In this document: positions 1 to 6,396 of the stretch, piece by piece | Position numbering within the stretch: the stretch's first letter is position 1 | How the letters are laid out: each line of letters starts with the position of its first letter | Assembly (NCBI GenBank): GCA_009925045.1 | Contig: RFQK01000081.1 | Coordinates: 1-7,018, forward strand | Direction: 5' to 3' | Source of the DNA: Methylococcaceae bacterium | GTDB lineage: Bacteria; Pseudomonadota; Gammaproteobacteria; Methylococcales; Methylomonadaceae | DNA length: 7,018 nt | Made by a program: the position numbers and the translations under genes | Notes under the pieces: model-generated | Database searches by the model: none | What the model saw: only the letters and a program-made list of their open reading frames with translations | What the model was told of the DNA's origin: nothing

Positions 1-2
1 TG

Positions 3-305
3 CTGGTTTCCTTAGTATCGAAAGGCATTACTGGTAAAGCGGCGGATGCAGCACTTGGCGAAGCCCACATTACCGTCAACAAAAATGCTGTACCTAATGA
101 TCCGCAATCTCCGTTTGTCACGAGCGGTATTCGTGTCGGCACACCTGCTCCTACTTCTCGTGGTTTTAAAGAACCCGAAGTGAGAGAAGTGGCACATCTT
201 ATGTGCGACGTCATGGACAATATTGAAGATGCCGCAGTGGTTGCAGCAACCCGTGAAAAGGTTCATGCACTGTGCAAACGTTTTCCTGTCTACCGCCCGG
301 CTTAA
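3..305 (+). CDS. glyA: Serine hydroxymethyltransferase, C-terminal 100 residues (5' truncated by window edge)
   Basis: This is the end of a PLP-dependent enzyme that interconverts serine plus tetrahydrofolate with glycine plus 5,10-methylene-THF in the cytoplasm. The open frame enters from the left edge and stops with TAA at 303-305. The visible segment matches the conserved GlyA C-terminus: [20 protein letters not shown] (visible residues 23-42), then [13 protein letters not shown]. The Arg in SGIRVGTPA (codon 132-134) corresponds to the arginine that binds the substrate carboxylate in E. coli GlyA. The tail ends in a typical C-K-R-F-P-V-Y pattern. GlyA proteins are usually about 415-420 residues, so roughly three quarters lies upstream of the window. 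The 34-base gap to fhs and the shared folate pathway suggest co-transcription. Identification is secure; the start, PLP lysine and promoter are out of view. Confidence 0.96.
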   Translation: MVSLVSKGITGKAADAALGEAHITVNKNAVPNDPQSPFVTSGIRVGTPAPTSRGFKEPEVREVAHLMCDVMDNIEDAAVVAATREKVHALCKRFPVYRPA

Positions 306-339
306 TTGATTAAACTCATGTCATCGTTTGGAAACGAAA

Positions 340-2013
340 ATGTCAGATATTGAAATTGCCCAAAAGGCGCACATGCGCCCTATTATTGATCTTGCTGCTG
401 AAAAGTTCGCTATTCCCGCTCAACATCTCGATCCCTATGGGCATTACAAAGCTAAATTATCCTTGGAATATGTCAATAGCCTACAAGACAAACCAGAGGG
501 TAAATTGATATTAGTGACTGCCATTAGCCCAACACCCGCTGGCGAAGGCAAAACAACCACGACTGTTGGCTTGGGAGACGCTCTAAACCGTATAGGCAAA
601 AAAACCATCATGTGCCTGCGAGAACCTTCATTAGGTCCTTGTTTTGGCGTCAAAGGCGGCGCAGCGGGAGGTGGTTATTCACAAGTAGTCCCGATGGAGG
701 ACATCAACCTTCATTTTACCGGTGATTTTCATGCTATTGGCGTAGCGCATAATTTGTTGTCAGCATTGATTGATAACCATATCAACCACGGCAACGCACT
801 GGACATTGATCCACGTCGCATTCAATGGAAACGCGTCATCGACATGAATGACCGCGCACTACGCAAAATCACGATTGGCCAAGGCGGTCCCGCCAATGGT
901 TATTTGCGTGAAGATGGTTTTGACATTGTAGTGGCTTCAGAAGTGATGGCCATCTTATGTTTGGCAACCAGTCGTGCAGATCTTAAATCACGTCTAGGTC
1001 GCATCGTCGTTGCTTATAAAACGGACAAAGTCACACCCGTCTATGCAAGTGATTTGAACGCACAAGGCGCAATGGCCGCCATACTCAAAGATGCTATAAA
1101 ACCAAATCTGGTCCAAACCTTAGAAAATAATCTAGCGATTATTCACGGTGGTCCTTTTGCTAATATTGCCCACGGCTGCAATACCGTGACTGCGACACGC
1201 ACAGCGCTTAAGCTAGCCGATTACGCAGTCACTGAAGCTGGTTTTGGTGCCGATTTAGGTGCAGAGAAATTTATTGACATCAAGTGTCGTATGTCTGGCT
1301 TAACGCCCTCAGCGGTTGTGCTAGTAGCCACTGTTAGAGCCTTAAAGTTCCATGGTGGAGTGACTAAGGACGAACTCAATCAAGAAAACTTAACAGCATT
1401 ACAAGCAGGTTTTAGCAATTTAGAACGCCATCTTGAAAATATTCGTACGCATTACGGATTACCATGTGTAGTGTGCATCAATCATTTCAGTTTTGATACC
1501 GATGCGGAAATCAACTGGTTAAAACAGCAATGTGAATCCTTAGGTGTGGTTTGTGTAGTCTCTAAACATTGGGCACACGGCGGAGCCGGTGCCGAACAAT
1601 TAGCCCAGGAAGTCATTAAAATAGTTGATAACCGTGAACCCGGATTTACCTATGTGTATCAAGATGATCAACCTTTATGGGATAAGATTGAAACCATCGC
1701 CACCAAGTTGTATGGCGCAAGCCAAATTGCTGCTAGTCCAAAAGTCAAAGCCGATATAAAAGCTTTACAGCTTAAACATGGTCATTTTCCAATCTGTATG
1801 GCCAAAACCCAGATGTCATTTTCAACCAACCCTAATGCTAAAGGTGCGCCTAGCGGCCACACTGTAGAAATAACGGAAGTCAGATTAGCAAACGGTGCTG
1901 GATTTATCGTGGCAATTGCAGGCGACATGATGACCATGCCAGGTTTACCTAAAATTCCAGCGGCAGAACGCATTGATATTGATGATAATGGAGTCATCAG
2001 CGGCTTGTTTTAA
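340..2013 (+). CDS. fhs: Formate-tetrahydrofolate ligase (10-formyl-THF synthetase)
   Basis: This enzyme catalyses ATP-dependent ligation of formate to tetrahydrofolate, giving 10-formyl-THF, and is cytoplasmic. The protein is 557 residues, the usual full length for the family. An ATP-binding loop [10 protein letters not shown] lies near residues 65-74. The two family signatures are present: [11 protein letters not shown] at 103-113 and [12 protein letters not shown] at 329-340. The C-terminus is intact. The frame is open from a TTG at 328, but I chose ATG 340 because it gives the family-typical N-terminus MSDIEIAQ and has a GGA seven bases upstream (330-332), a weak ribosome binding site. 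The gene follows glyA closely, suggesting a one-carbon operon that moves formate carbon towards purines, formyl-methionine or serine. The name ftfL is used for the same enzyme in methylotrophs. No frameshift or missing motif is visible. Confidence 0.97.
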   Translation: MSDIEIAQKAHMRPIIDLAAEKFAIPAQHLDPYGHYKAKLSLEYVNSLQDKPEGKLILVTAISPTPAGEGKTTTTVGLGDALNRIGKKTIMCLREPSLGPCFGVKGGAAGGGYSQVVPMEDINLHFTGDFHAIGVAHNLLSALIDNHINHGNALDIDPRRIQWKRVIDMNDRALRKITIGQGGPANGYLREDGFDIVVASEVMAILCLATSRADLKSRLGRIVVAYKTDKVTPVYASDLNAQGAMAAILKDAIKPNLVQTLENNLAIIHGGPFANIAHGCNTVTATRTALKLADYAVTEAGFGADLGAEKFIDIKCRMSGLTPSAVVLVATVRALKFHGGVTKDELNQENLTALQAGFSNLERHLENIRTHYGLPCVVCINHFSFDTDAEINWLKQQCESLGVVCVVSKHWAHGGAGAEQLAQEVIKIVDNREPGFTYVYQDDQPLWDKIETIATKLYGASQIAASPKVKADIKALQLKHGHFPICMAKTQMSFSTNPNAKGAPSGHTVEITEVRLANGAGFIVAIAGDMMTMPGLPKIPAAERIDIDDNGVISGLF

Positions 2014-2040
2014 ACAACAAACAGTTGATAACTGAACCAT

Positions 2041-2070
2041 AAAAAAAGCCGAACACTGTTCGGCTTTTTT
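2041..2070. terminator. Bidirectional intrinsic terminator between fhs and oadB
   Basis: A hairpin with arms GCCGAAC (2048-2054) and GTTCGGC (2058-2064) and a 3-base loop is preceded by seven A and followed by six T. It therefore works as a Rho-independent terminator on either strand. It sits 27 bases after the fhs stop and 21 bases beyond the oadB stop, between two converging genes, which is the expected place for a shared terminator. Confidence 0.92.
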
Positions 2071-2091
2071 AGTGTTTGATAAGCAGTGAAT

Positions 2092-3219
2092 CTAACGAAT
2101 TAAACTTAACAGCACACCTGCAGCAACCGCGGAACCAATCACACCCGCCACATTGGGGCCCATTGCATGCATCAGCAGGAAGTTGTAAGGATTACTCTCC
2201 TGACCCACTTTGTTGGCCACCCGTGCAGCCATAGGCACAGCCGATACACCTGCGGCACCGATTAATGGATTTATGGGCGTGTCACTGAATTTATTCATGA
2301 TTTTAGCCATCAAGACACCGCTTGCCGTGCCAATAGCAAAAGCAATAGCACCTAAGGCTAGAATACCGAGAGTTTCCATTTTTAAGAAAGCTTCTGCACT
2401 TAATTTGGAACCTACCGATAAGCCCAAGAAAATCGTCACAATATTAATCAGTTCGTTTTGAGCAGTTTTACTTAAACGGTCTACGACACCACAGGCATTC
2501 ATTAAGTTACCCAAGCAAAACATCCCGACGAGAGGCGCCGCAGAGGGTAATAACAAAGCCGTCAGAACCACCAACATCAACGGGAAAACAATTTTTTCAG
2601 TCTTGCCAACAGCGCGTAATTGTTGCATTTCAATTTTGCGTTCTTCAACTGTGGTTAAAGCGCGCATGATGGGCGGTTGGATCAGAGGAACTAAGGCCAT
2701 ATAAGAATAGGCAGCGACAGCAATAGCACCCAACAATTCAGGTGCCAGTTTAGAGGCAACGTAAATAGCCGTTGGACCATCAGCACCACCGATAATCGCA
2801 ATAGCAGCGGCTTGTTTTAGACTAAACTCCATGCCCGGCAGAAAGTTCATTGCCAATGCACCAAATAACGTCGCAAAAATTCCAAATTGGGCGGCGGCAC
2901 CTAATAAAAGAGTTTTAGGATTGGCGAGCATAGGACCAAAATCGGTCATAGCCCCTACCCCCATAAAGATCAGCAACGGAAAGATTCCCGCTTTGATCCC
3001 ACCATACATATAGTAAAGAATACCCCCTTCATCTATCATGCCCGCGATAGGTATATTGCTGAGAATTGCCCCAAATCCAATGGGTAACAGCAAAAGCGGT
3101 TCAAACCCTTTTTTTATTGCCAGGAATAACAATAAAAAACCGACAGCCATCATCATGGCCTGCGGCCCCGTGAAATTGTATAGCCCAGTGCTTTCCCACA
3201 ACAGTCTGATATTTTCCAT
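2092..3219 (-). CDS. oadB: Sodium-pumping oxaloacetate decarboxylase, beta subunit
   Basis: This integral membrane subunit decarboxylates carboxybiotin delivered by OadA and couples that to sodium export. The 375 residues are very hydrophobic, with many membrane segments (for example about 20-36, 104-128, 208-235, 284-306 and 348-372). The conserved elements are all present: [10 protein letters not shown] (144-153), whose Asp147 matches the sodium-binding Asp of Klebsiella OadB; YSYMALVP (171-178); and [13 protein letters not shown] (317-329), with the Asn and Ser implicated in sodium passage. The length matches the shorter family form; Klebsiella OadB is about 433 residues. The start is ATG at 3217-3219, giving a family-typical N-terminus, but no ribosome binding site precedes it. 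It is the last gene of oadGAB, 48 bases after oadA, and ends at the shared terminator. Homologous beta subunits serve glutaconyl- and methylmalonyl-CoA decarboxylases; the adjacent OadA makes oxaloacetate the likely substrate. Confidence 0.95.
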   Translation of the reverse strand: MENIRLLWESTGLYNFTGPQAMMMAVGFLLLFLAIKKGFEPLLLLPIGFGAILSNIPIAGMIDEGGILYYMYGGIKAGIFPLLIFMGVGAMTDFGPMLANPKTLLLGAAAQFGIFATLFGALAMNFLPGMEFSLKQAAAIAIIGGADGPTAIYVASKLAPELLGAIAVAAYSYMALVPLIQPPIMRALTTVEERKIEMQQLRAVGKTEKIVFPLMLVVLTALLLPSAAPLVGMFCLGNLMNACGVVDRLSKTAQNELINIVTIFLGLSVGSKLSAEAFLKMETLGILALGAIAFAIGTASGVLMAKIMNKFSDTPINPLIGAAGVSAVPMAARVANKVGQESNPYNFLLMHAMGPNVAGVIGSAVAAGVLLSLIR

Positions 3220-3267
3220 GAATTATTATTATGTTATCGCTTGTTAGGAGGATTGAGTCTGTCAGTC

Positions 3268-5076
3268 TTATAAAGTAACCAGAATATCGCCAACCGATAC
3301 GGTATCGCCTTGACGTACATTGACTTCACTGACAATCCCTGCCACTTTAGCACGAATTTCCGTTTCCATTTTCATTGCTTCCATGACGATAACCACGTCA
3401 CCTTCTGCAATATGCGAACCAACATTCGCCATGACCTTCAGAATAACACCCGCAAGAGGTGAGACCACAAAACCATTACCGGTCACGATAGGAGGCGTCA
3501 TCACTAAATCAGGACCTACCGGTGTGGCTGAAGCAGCCTTGACGGTAATATCTGCACCGGCTGGGCCAACAGCGACATTAAAACTTTTACCATCTACATT
3601 AACGGTGTATGTTTCGGTCGGTGTAGCAGCCTGAGAAACATTGGATGGACTTGCCGCAGGAGCGACTACTGTGACATCACTAGAAGGTGCTTTTTCAAAC
3701 GCATCCGGATTGCCGCGGTTTTGGATGAACTTCCAACCGACTTGAGCAAACATTCCATCAATCAAGGCCTCCTCTTCAATCGATTCAGCCAGCTTAACGC
3801 CTTCTGCCTGGGCTTTCTGTTTAAGATTTTCAACCATCTTATCCATTTCTGGCTCCAGCAAATCAGCCGGACGACAGGTAATTGGTGAAGCACCCTGTAA
3901 AACGCGATCTTGCAATTCTTTATTGACTGGAGCTGGTGTTGCACCGTATTCGCCTTTCAAAACCCCCGCAGTTTCTTTACTGATGGTTTTGTAGCGCTCA
4001 CCTTGCATGACATTAAGTACCGCTTGAGTCCCTACAATTTGCGAAGTAGGAGTCACCAAAGGAATATGACCTAAATCACTGCGAACACGCGGAATTTCCA
4101 ACATCACTTCGTCAAACTTATCAGCGGCACCCTGCTCTTTAAGTTGACTTTCCATATTGGTCAACATACCTCCAGGCACCTGAGAAACTAAAATCCGACC
4201 ATCTACGCCTTTTAAGCTACCTTCGAACTGGGCATATTTCTTACGAACCTCACGGAAATAGGCAGCAATTTTCTCCAATTTCACCAAGTCCAAACCCGTA
4301 TCAACTGCTTGACCTTGAAAACTGGCCACCATGGTTTCAGTTGGACTATGTCCGTAAGTCATACTTAGGGATGATATGGCCGAATCCAGATTATCTAAAC
4401 CTGCTTCTACAGCTTTGATGTAAGTGCCAACGCTTAAGCCTGTCGTCGCATGACATTGCATGTGGATAGGAATTGAAACAGCTTTCTTAAGTTTGCTCAC
4501 CAACTCATAAGCATCGTATGGCGTTAACAAACCAGCCATATCTTTGATACAAATAGAATGTGCTCCCATATCCTCTATGACACGCCCCTGTTCGACCCAT
4601 TTAGCTATGGTGTGTACCGGACTAGTCGTGTAGGAAATAGTGCCTTGCGCATGAGCGTCGGTTTTAAGTACCGCTTTAATGGCTTGTTCGATATTTCGCA
4701 TATCGTTCATCGCATCAAAAATACGGAAAACATCGATTCCATTTACGACGCAACGTTCAACAAATTTATCAACCACATCATCTGCATAATGGCGGTAGCC
4801 AAGAATATTTTGGCCACGAAACAGCATTTGCTGAGGTGTTTTAGGCATCGCTTTTTTCAGCAAACGGAGACGCTCCCATGGATCTTCACCCAAGTAACGA
4901 ATGCAAGCATCGAAAGTAGCACCACCCCAAGATTCAACGGACCAATAGCCGATATTATCGATTTCCTCACAGATCGGTAACATGTCTTCTATACGCAGAC
5001 GAGTTGCCAGAATGGATTGATGCGCGTCACGCAACACAACTTCTGTAATGCCTAAAGGTTTTTTTACCTTCGCCAC
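3268..5076 (-). CDS. oadA: Oxaloacetate decarboxylase, alpha subunit (carboxyltransferase plus biotin domain)
   Basis: This peripheral subunit transfers the carboxyl group from oxaloacetate to its own biotin and hands it to OadB. It has 602 residues, a normal length. The carboxyltransferase TIM barrel (about 8-275) carries RDAHQS (metal-binding Asp17), SICIKDMAGL with the catalytic Lys178, and HMQCHATTG (205-213). A conserved PycB/OadA domain follows to about 460, then an Ala/Pro/Thr-rich linker (about 463-535) containing a short YTVNVDGKSFNV segment. The biotinyl domain ends the protein, with EAMKMETE placing the biotinylated lysine at 569. Gln207 occupies a position that is usually a metal-binding His. 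The start codon is GTG (5074-5076), supported by a strong AGGAG seven bases upstream. The same domains form pyruvate carboxylase subunit B in two-subunit enzymes, but flanking oadG and oadB, and no biotin carboxylase gene here, favour the sodium pump. Confidence 0.95.
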   Translation of the reverse strand: MAKVKKPLGITEVVLRDAHQSILATRLRIEDMLPICEEIDNIGYWSVESWGGATFDACIRYLGEDPWERLRLLKKAMPKTPQQMLFRGQNILGYRHYADDVVDKFVERCVVNGIDVFRIFDAMNDMRNIEQAIKAVLKTDAHAQGTISYTTSPVHTIAKWVEQGRVIEDMGAHSICIKDMAGLLTPYDAYELVSKLKKAVSIPIHMQCHATTGLSVGTYIKAVEAGLDNLDSAISSLSMTYGHSPTETMVASFQGQAVDTGLDLVKLEKIAAYFREVRKKYAQFEGSLKGVDGRILVSQVPGGMLTNMESQLKEQGAADKFDEVMLEIPRVRSDLGHIPLVTPTSQIVGTQAVLNVMQGERYKTISKETAGVLKGEYGATPAPVNKELQDRVLQGASPITCRPADLLEPEMDKMVENLKQKAQAEGVKLAESIEEEALIDGMFAQVGWKFIQNRGNPDAFEKAPSSDVTVVAPAASPSNVSQAATPTETYTVNVDGKSFNVAVGPAGADITVKAASATPVGPDLVMTPPIVTGNGFVVSPLAGVILKVMANVGSHIAEGDVVIVMEAMKMETEIRAKVAGIVSEVNVRQGDTVSVGDILVTL

Positions 5077-5083
5077 TCTTTTT

Positions 5084-5088
5084 CTCCT
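5084..5088 (-). promoter_or_regulatory. Ribosome binding site of oadA (AGGAG)
   Basis: On the - strand AGGAG is followed by seven bases and then GTG. This strong site fixes the GTG codon at 5076 as the oadA start and contrasts with the absence of any such site before oadB. Confidence 0.85.
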
Positions 5089-5111
5089 AAAACCTATACG
5101 GGTATCTATCG

Positions 5112-5156
5112 TTAGTCTGGGGTCACGCGATGTACAGCTTCAATCATGCGCTTCAT
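5112..5156 (-). CDS. Possible 14-codon reading frame coupled to the oadG stop
   Basis: The oadG stop overlaps an ATG in the arrangement TAATG (5154-5158). From that ATG a frame of 14 codons, MKRMIEAVHRVTPD, runs to TAA at 5112-5114, 35 bases before the oadA start. It has no ribosome binding site of its own, so it could only be translated by ribosomes that terminate on oadG and restart. I do not recognise the peptide. It may be chance; if translated, it would mainly carry ribosomes towards the oadA start. Its RMIEAVH resembles the RMIAAI...AVHEY tail of OadG, which could be a remnant of a longer or duplicated OadG end, though OadG itself already ends in a normal way. Confidence 0.2.
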   Translation of the reverse strand: MKRMIEAVHRVTPD

Positions 5157-5377
5157 TATTTGCTGTATTTTTTTCTATACTCATGAACCGCCGCCGTAAT
5201 AGCGGCAATCATACGAGGATCCTCGCCTGTTTGCGAAACAATCGGGTTTTCTGGAAAAAAACGCTGGACAAAAGCAGACATGACGTTAATGAAAACGACC
5301 AACATGCTTAAAAATGTGAACACGATACCCATTCCTACCAGCATCAGTTCAATTCCGGAAAACAACAACTCGTTCAT
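5156..5377 (-). CDS. oadG: Oxaloacetate decarboxylase, gamma subunit
   Basis: This small membrane protein holds the decarboxylase complex together by binding the OadA C-terminal region and OadB. From ATG 5377 it has 73 residues: a short N-terminus MNELLFSGIE, one membrane helix (about 9-37), and a soluble tail ending AAVHEYRKKYSK, the usual OadG layout and size. The frame extends to a TTG at 5389, but ATG 5377 gives the family-typical MNELL start with a GGA seven bases upstream. It is the first gene of oadGAB, 79 bases before oadA. Sequence conservation in this family is low, so the call rests on size, topology and position before oadA as much as on similarity. Confidence 0.9.
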   Translation of the reverse strand: MNELLFSGIELMLVGMGIVFTFLSMLVVFINVMSAFVQRFFPENPIVSQTGEDPRMIAAITAAVHEYRKKYSK

Positions 5378-5407
5378 TACCCTATCCAAAAAACATGGTT
5401 ATTCTTC

Positions 5408-5436
5408 ATTATCTACAAATACCTAGTATTAAACAA
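5408..5436 (-). promoter_or_regulatory. Candidate sigma70-type promoter of oadGAB
   Basis: On the - strand TTGTTT (5431-5436) and GATAAT (5408-5413) are separated by exactly 17 bases. The -10 box differs from TATAAT at one position; the -35 box matches TTGACA at only three. Transcription would start near 5400, giving a leader of about 25 bases before the oadG ATG. The 104-base gap after bcp is the only long gap on this strand, which fits a separate promoter for oadGAB. This is prediction by eye only. Confidence 0.4.
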
Positions 5437-5454
5437 TGTTACAAAGCCACATTG
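5434..5454. promoter_or_regulatory. Operator-like inverted repeat overlapping the candidate -35
   Basis: CAATGT (5434-5439) and ACATTG (5449-5454) form a perfect 6-base dyad with a 9-base spacer. It overlaps three bases of the candidate -35 box, where a repressor or activator could bind. The arms are short enough that chance cannot be excluded, and no regulator gene lies in the window. Confidence 0.25.
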
Positions 5455-5481
5455 ATGGTTTTTTTTACTTGCCCAAAAACA

Positions 5482-5949
5482 TCAAAGAGTTTTCAGTTGT
5501 TCTAAAACCTCGCTAACATGTTCTTTAACCTGAACTTTACGCCATTCATGAACCAAAAGGCCTTGCTCGTCAATAATAAAGGTACTGCGCTCTATTCCGC
5601 GAACAGATTTACCGTACATGTTCTTCATTTTGATCACATCGAACAAATTGCATAAAGACTCATCTTGATCAGACAACAGCTCAAACGGAAAAGCTTGTTT
5701 ACATTTGAAGCCTTCGTGCATTTTCACACTATCCCGGGAAACACCGAAAATTTCGGTATTCAAGGCTTGAAACTCAGCGTAATGATCACGAAACGCCTGA
5801 CCTTCAGTAGTACAGCCCGGGGTGTTGTCCTTGGGATAGAAGTATAAAACCAGTTTCTTGCCCCTGAGATCGGAAAGTTTGATCAATTTATTACCGGTCG
5901 AAGCAATTTCAAAATCAGGAACAGGCTGGCCAATGGCAATATTACACAT
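5482..5949 (-). CDS. bcp: Thiol peroxidase of the Bcp/PrxQ type
   Basis: This cytoplasmic peroxiredoxin reduces hydrogen peroxide and organic hydroperoxides using thiol donors such as thioredoxin. The protein has 155 residues, normal for Bcp, and a thioredoxin-like fold. YFYPKDNTPGCTTEG (36-50) places the peroxidatic cysteine at 46. The resolving cysteine found five residues later in E. coli Bcp is absent (Gln51 here). Cys83 in GFKCKQAFPF is near the site of the distal resolving cysteine of Xanthomonas PrxQ, so it may play that role. RGIERSTFIID (117-127) is the conserved later strand. The ATG at 5949 has a GAGG seven bases upstream that overlaps the pgaD stop, so the gene appears translationally linked to pgaCD. 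No clear terminator follows it, so some read-through into oadGAB is possible. Confidence 0.95.
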   Translation of the reverse strand: MCNIAIGQPVPDFEIASTGNKLIKLSDLRGKKLVLYFYPKDNTPGCTTEGQAFRDHYAEFQALNTEIFGVSRDSVKMHEGFKCKQAFPFELLSDQDESLCNLFDVIKMKNMYGKSVRGIERSTFIIDEQGLLVHEWRKVQVKEHVSEVLEQLKTL

Positions 5950-5956
5950 ATCGGAA

Positions 5957-5960
5957 CCTC
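5957..5960 (-). promoter_or_regulatory. Ribosome binding site of bcp overlapping the pgaD stop
   Basis: The - strand reads TGAGG, where TGA (5959-5961) ends pgaD and GAGG (5957-5960) precedes the bcp ATG by seven bases. This sharing supports the bcp start at 5949 and joint translation with pgaD. Confidence 0.75.
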
Positions 5961-6396
5961 ATTTTTGTTCTAAAAAAAGGATTTCTGCATTTTCATCAAA
6001 ATGAACGGTAACAGTTTTATGGGATTTAGCGTGTTCCAAGACGTCGGCATCGAGATGAAAACGATCAGCCAATTCTGAGGTAGATACGGCTAAAAATGCT
6101 TTGCAGGGGCGCTTGTTATGCAGCCAACTTAAACAAAATGACCATATCAACCAAGCCACGGCAATACTGAGAACAATCAAGCCATAAAGGATGAGTAAAT
6201 CCAGTAATGATGTGTAGCCACCAAACCAGCGAATTTCATCGGATAAGCTTTTGACCCCCATCAACCAACCACCCAAAGTGAACAAGGGAAGCAAAAAGTA
6301 TAACCATAAAGTCCAGCTCAGCAAGCCGATAAAAAAAGAACCTAAGCGTTGTCGAAACGTCTGCAAGTCCGGACGATTGATGATGATCTCTCTCAT
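5959..6396 (-). CDS. pgaD: Poly-beta-1,6-N-acetylglucosamine synthase accessory subunit PgaD
   Basis: PgaD is a small inner-membrane partner of the glycosyltransferase PgaC and is needed for PNAG polymer synthesis; in E. coli the two subunits together respond to cyclic di-GMP. This protein has 145 residues against about 137 in E. coli. The N-terminus IINRPDLQTFRQRLGS is typical of the family. Two membrane helices follow (about 20-47 and 65-91), then a cytoplasmic tail of about 54 residues containing TSELADRFHLDADVLEHA. The ATG at 6394-6396 overlaps the pgaC stop as ATGA, with a weak GAG six bases upstream, so translation is coupled to pgaC. PgaD sequences diverge quickly; the call rests on the N-terminal motif, the two-helix layout and the pgaC neighbour. 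Confidence 0.88.
   Translation of the reverse strand: MREIIINRPDLQTFRQRLGSFFIGLLSWTLWLYFLLPLFTLGGWLMGVKSLSDEIRWFGGYTSLLDLLILYGLIVLSIAVAWLIWSFCLSWLHNKRPCKAFLAVSTSELADRFHLDADVLEHAKSHKTVTVHFDENAEILFLEQK

Noticed and set aside
12..266. 84-residue frame on the - strand opposite glyA
   Set aside because: Lies wholly antisense to a strongly conserved GlyA segment and resembles no known protein.
328..339. TTG at 328 as the fhs start (four extra residues)
   Set aside because: ATG 340 gives the family-typical N-terminus and has a GGA at correct spacing; TTG 328 has no ribosome site.
318..353. 11-codon frame starting at ATG 318 between glyA and fhs
   Set aside because: Very short, overlaps the fhs start out of frame, no ribosome binding site and no recognisable content.
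4558..4980. 140-residue frame on the + strand inside oadA
   Set aside because: Antisense shadow of the highly conserved carboxyltransferase domain; no ribosome site or family features.
5454..5483. Inverted repeat of GATG/CATC with T and A runs after bcp, considered as a bcp terminator
   Set aside because: The stem is almost only A-T pairs with a bulge, and on the - strand transcript no T-run follows it.
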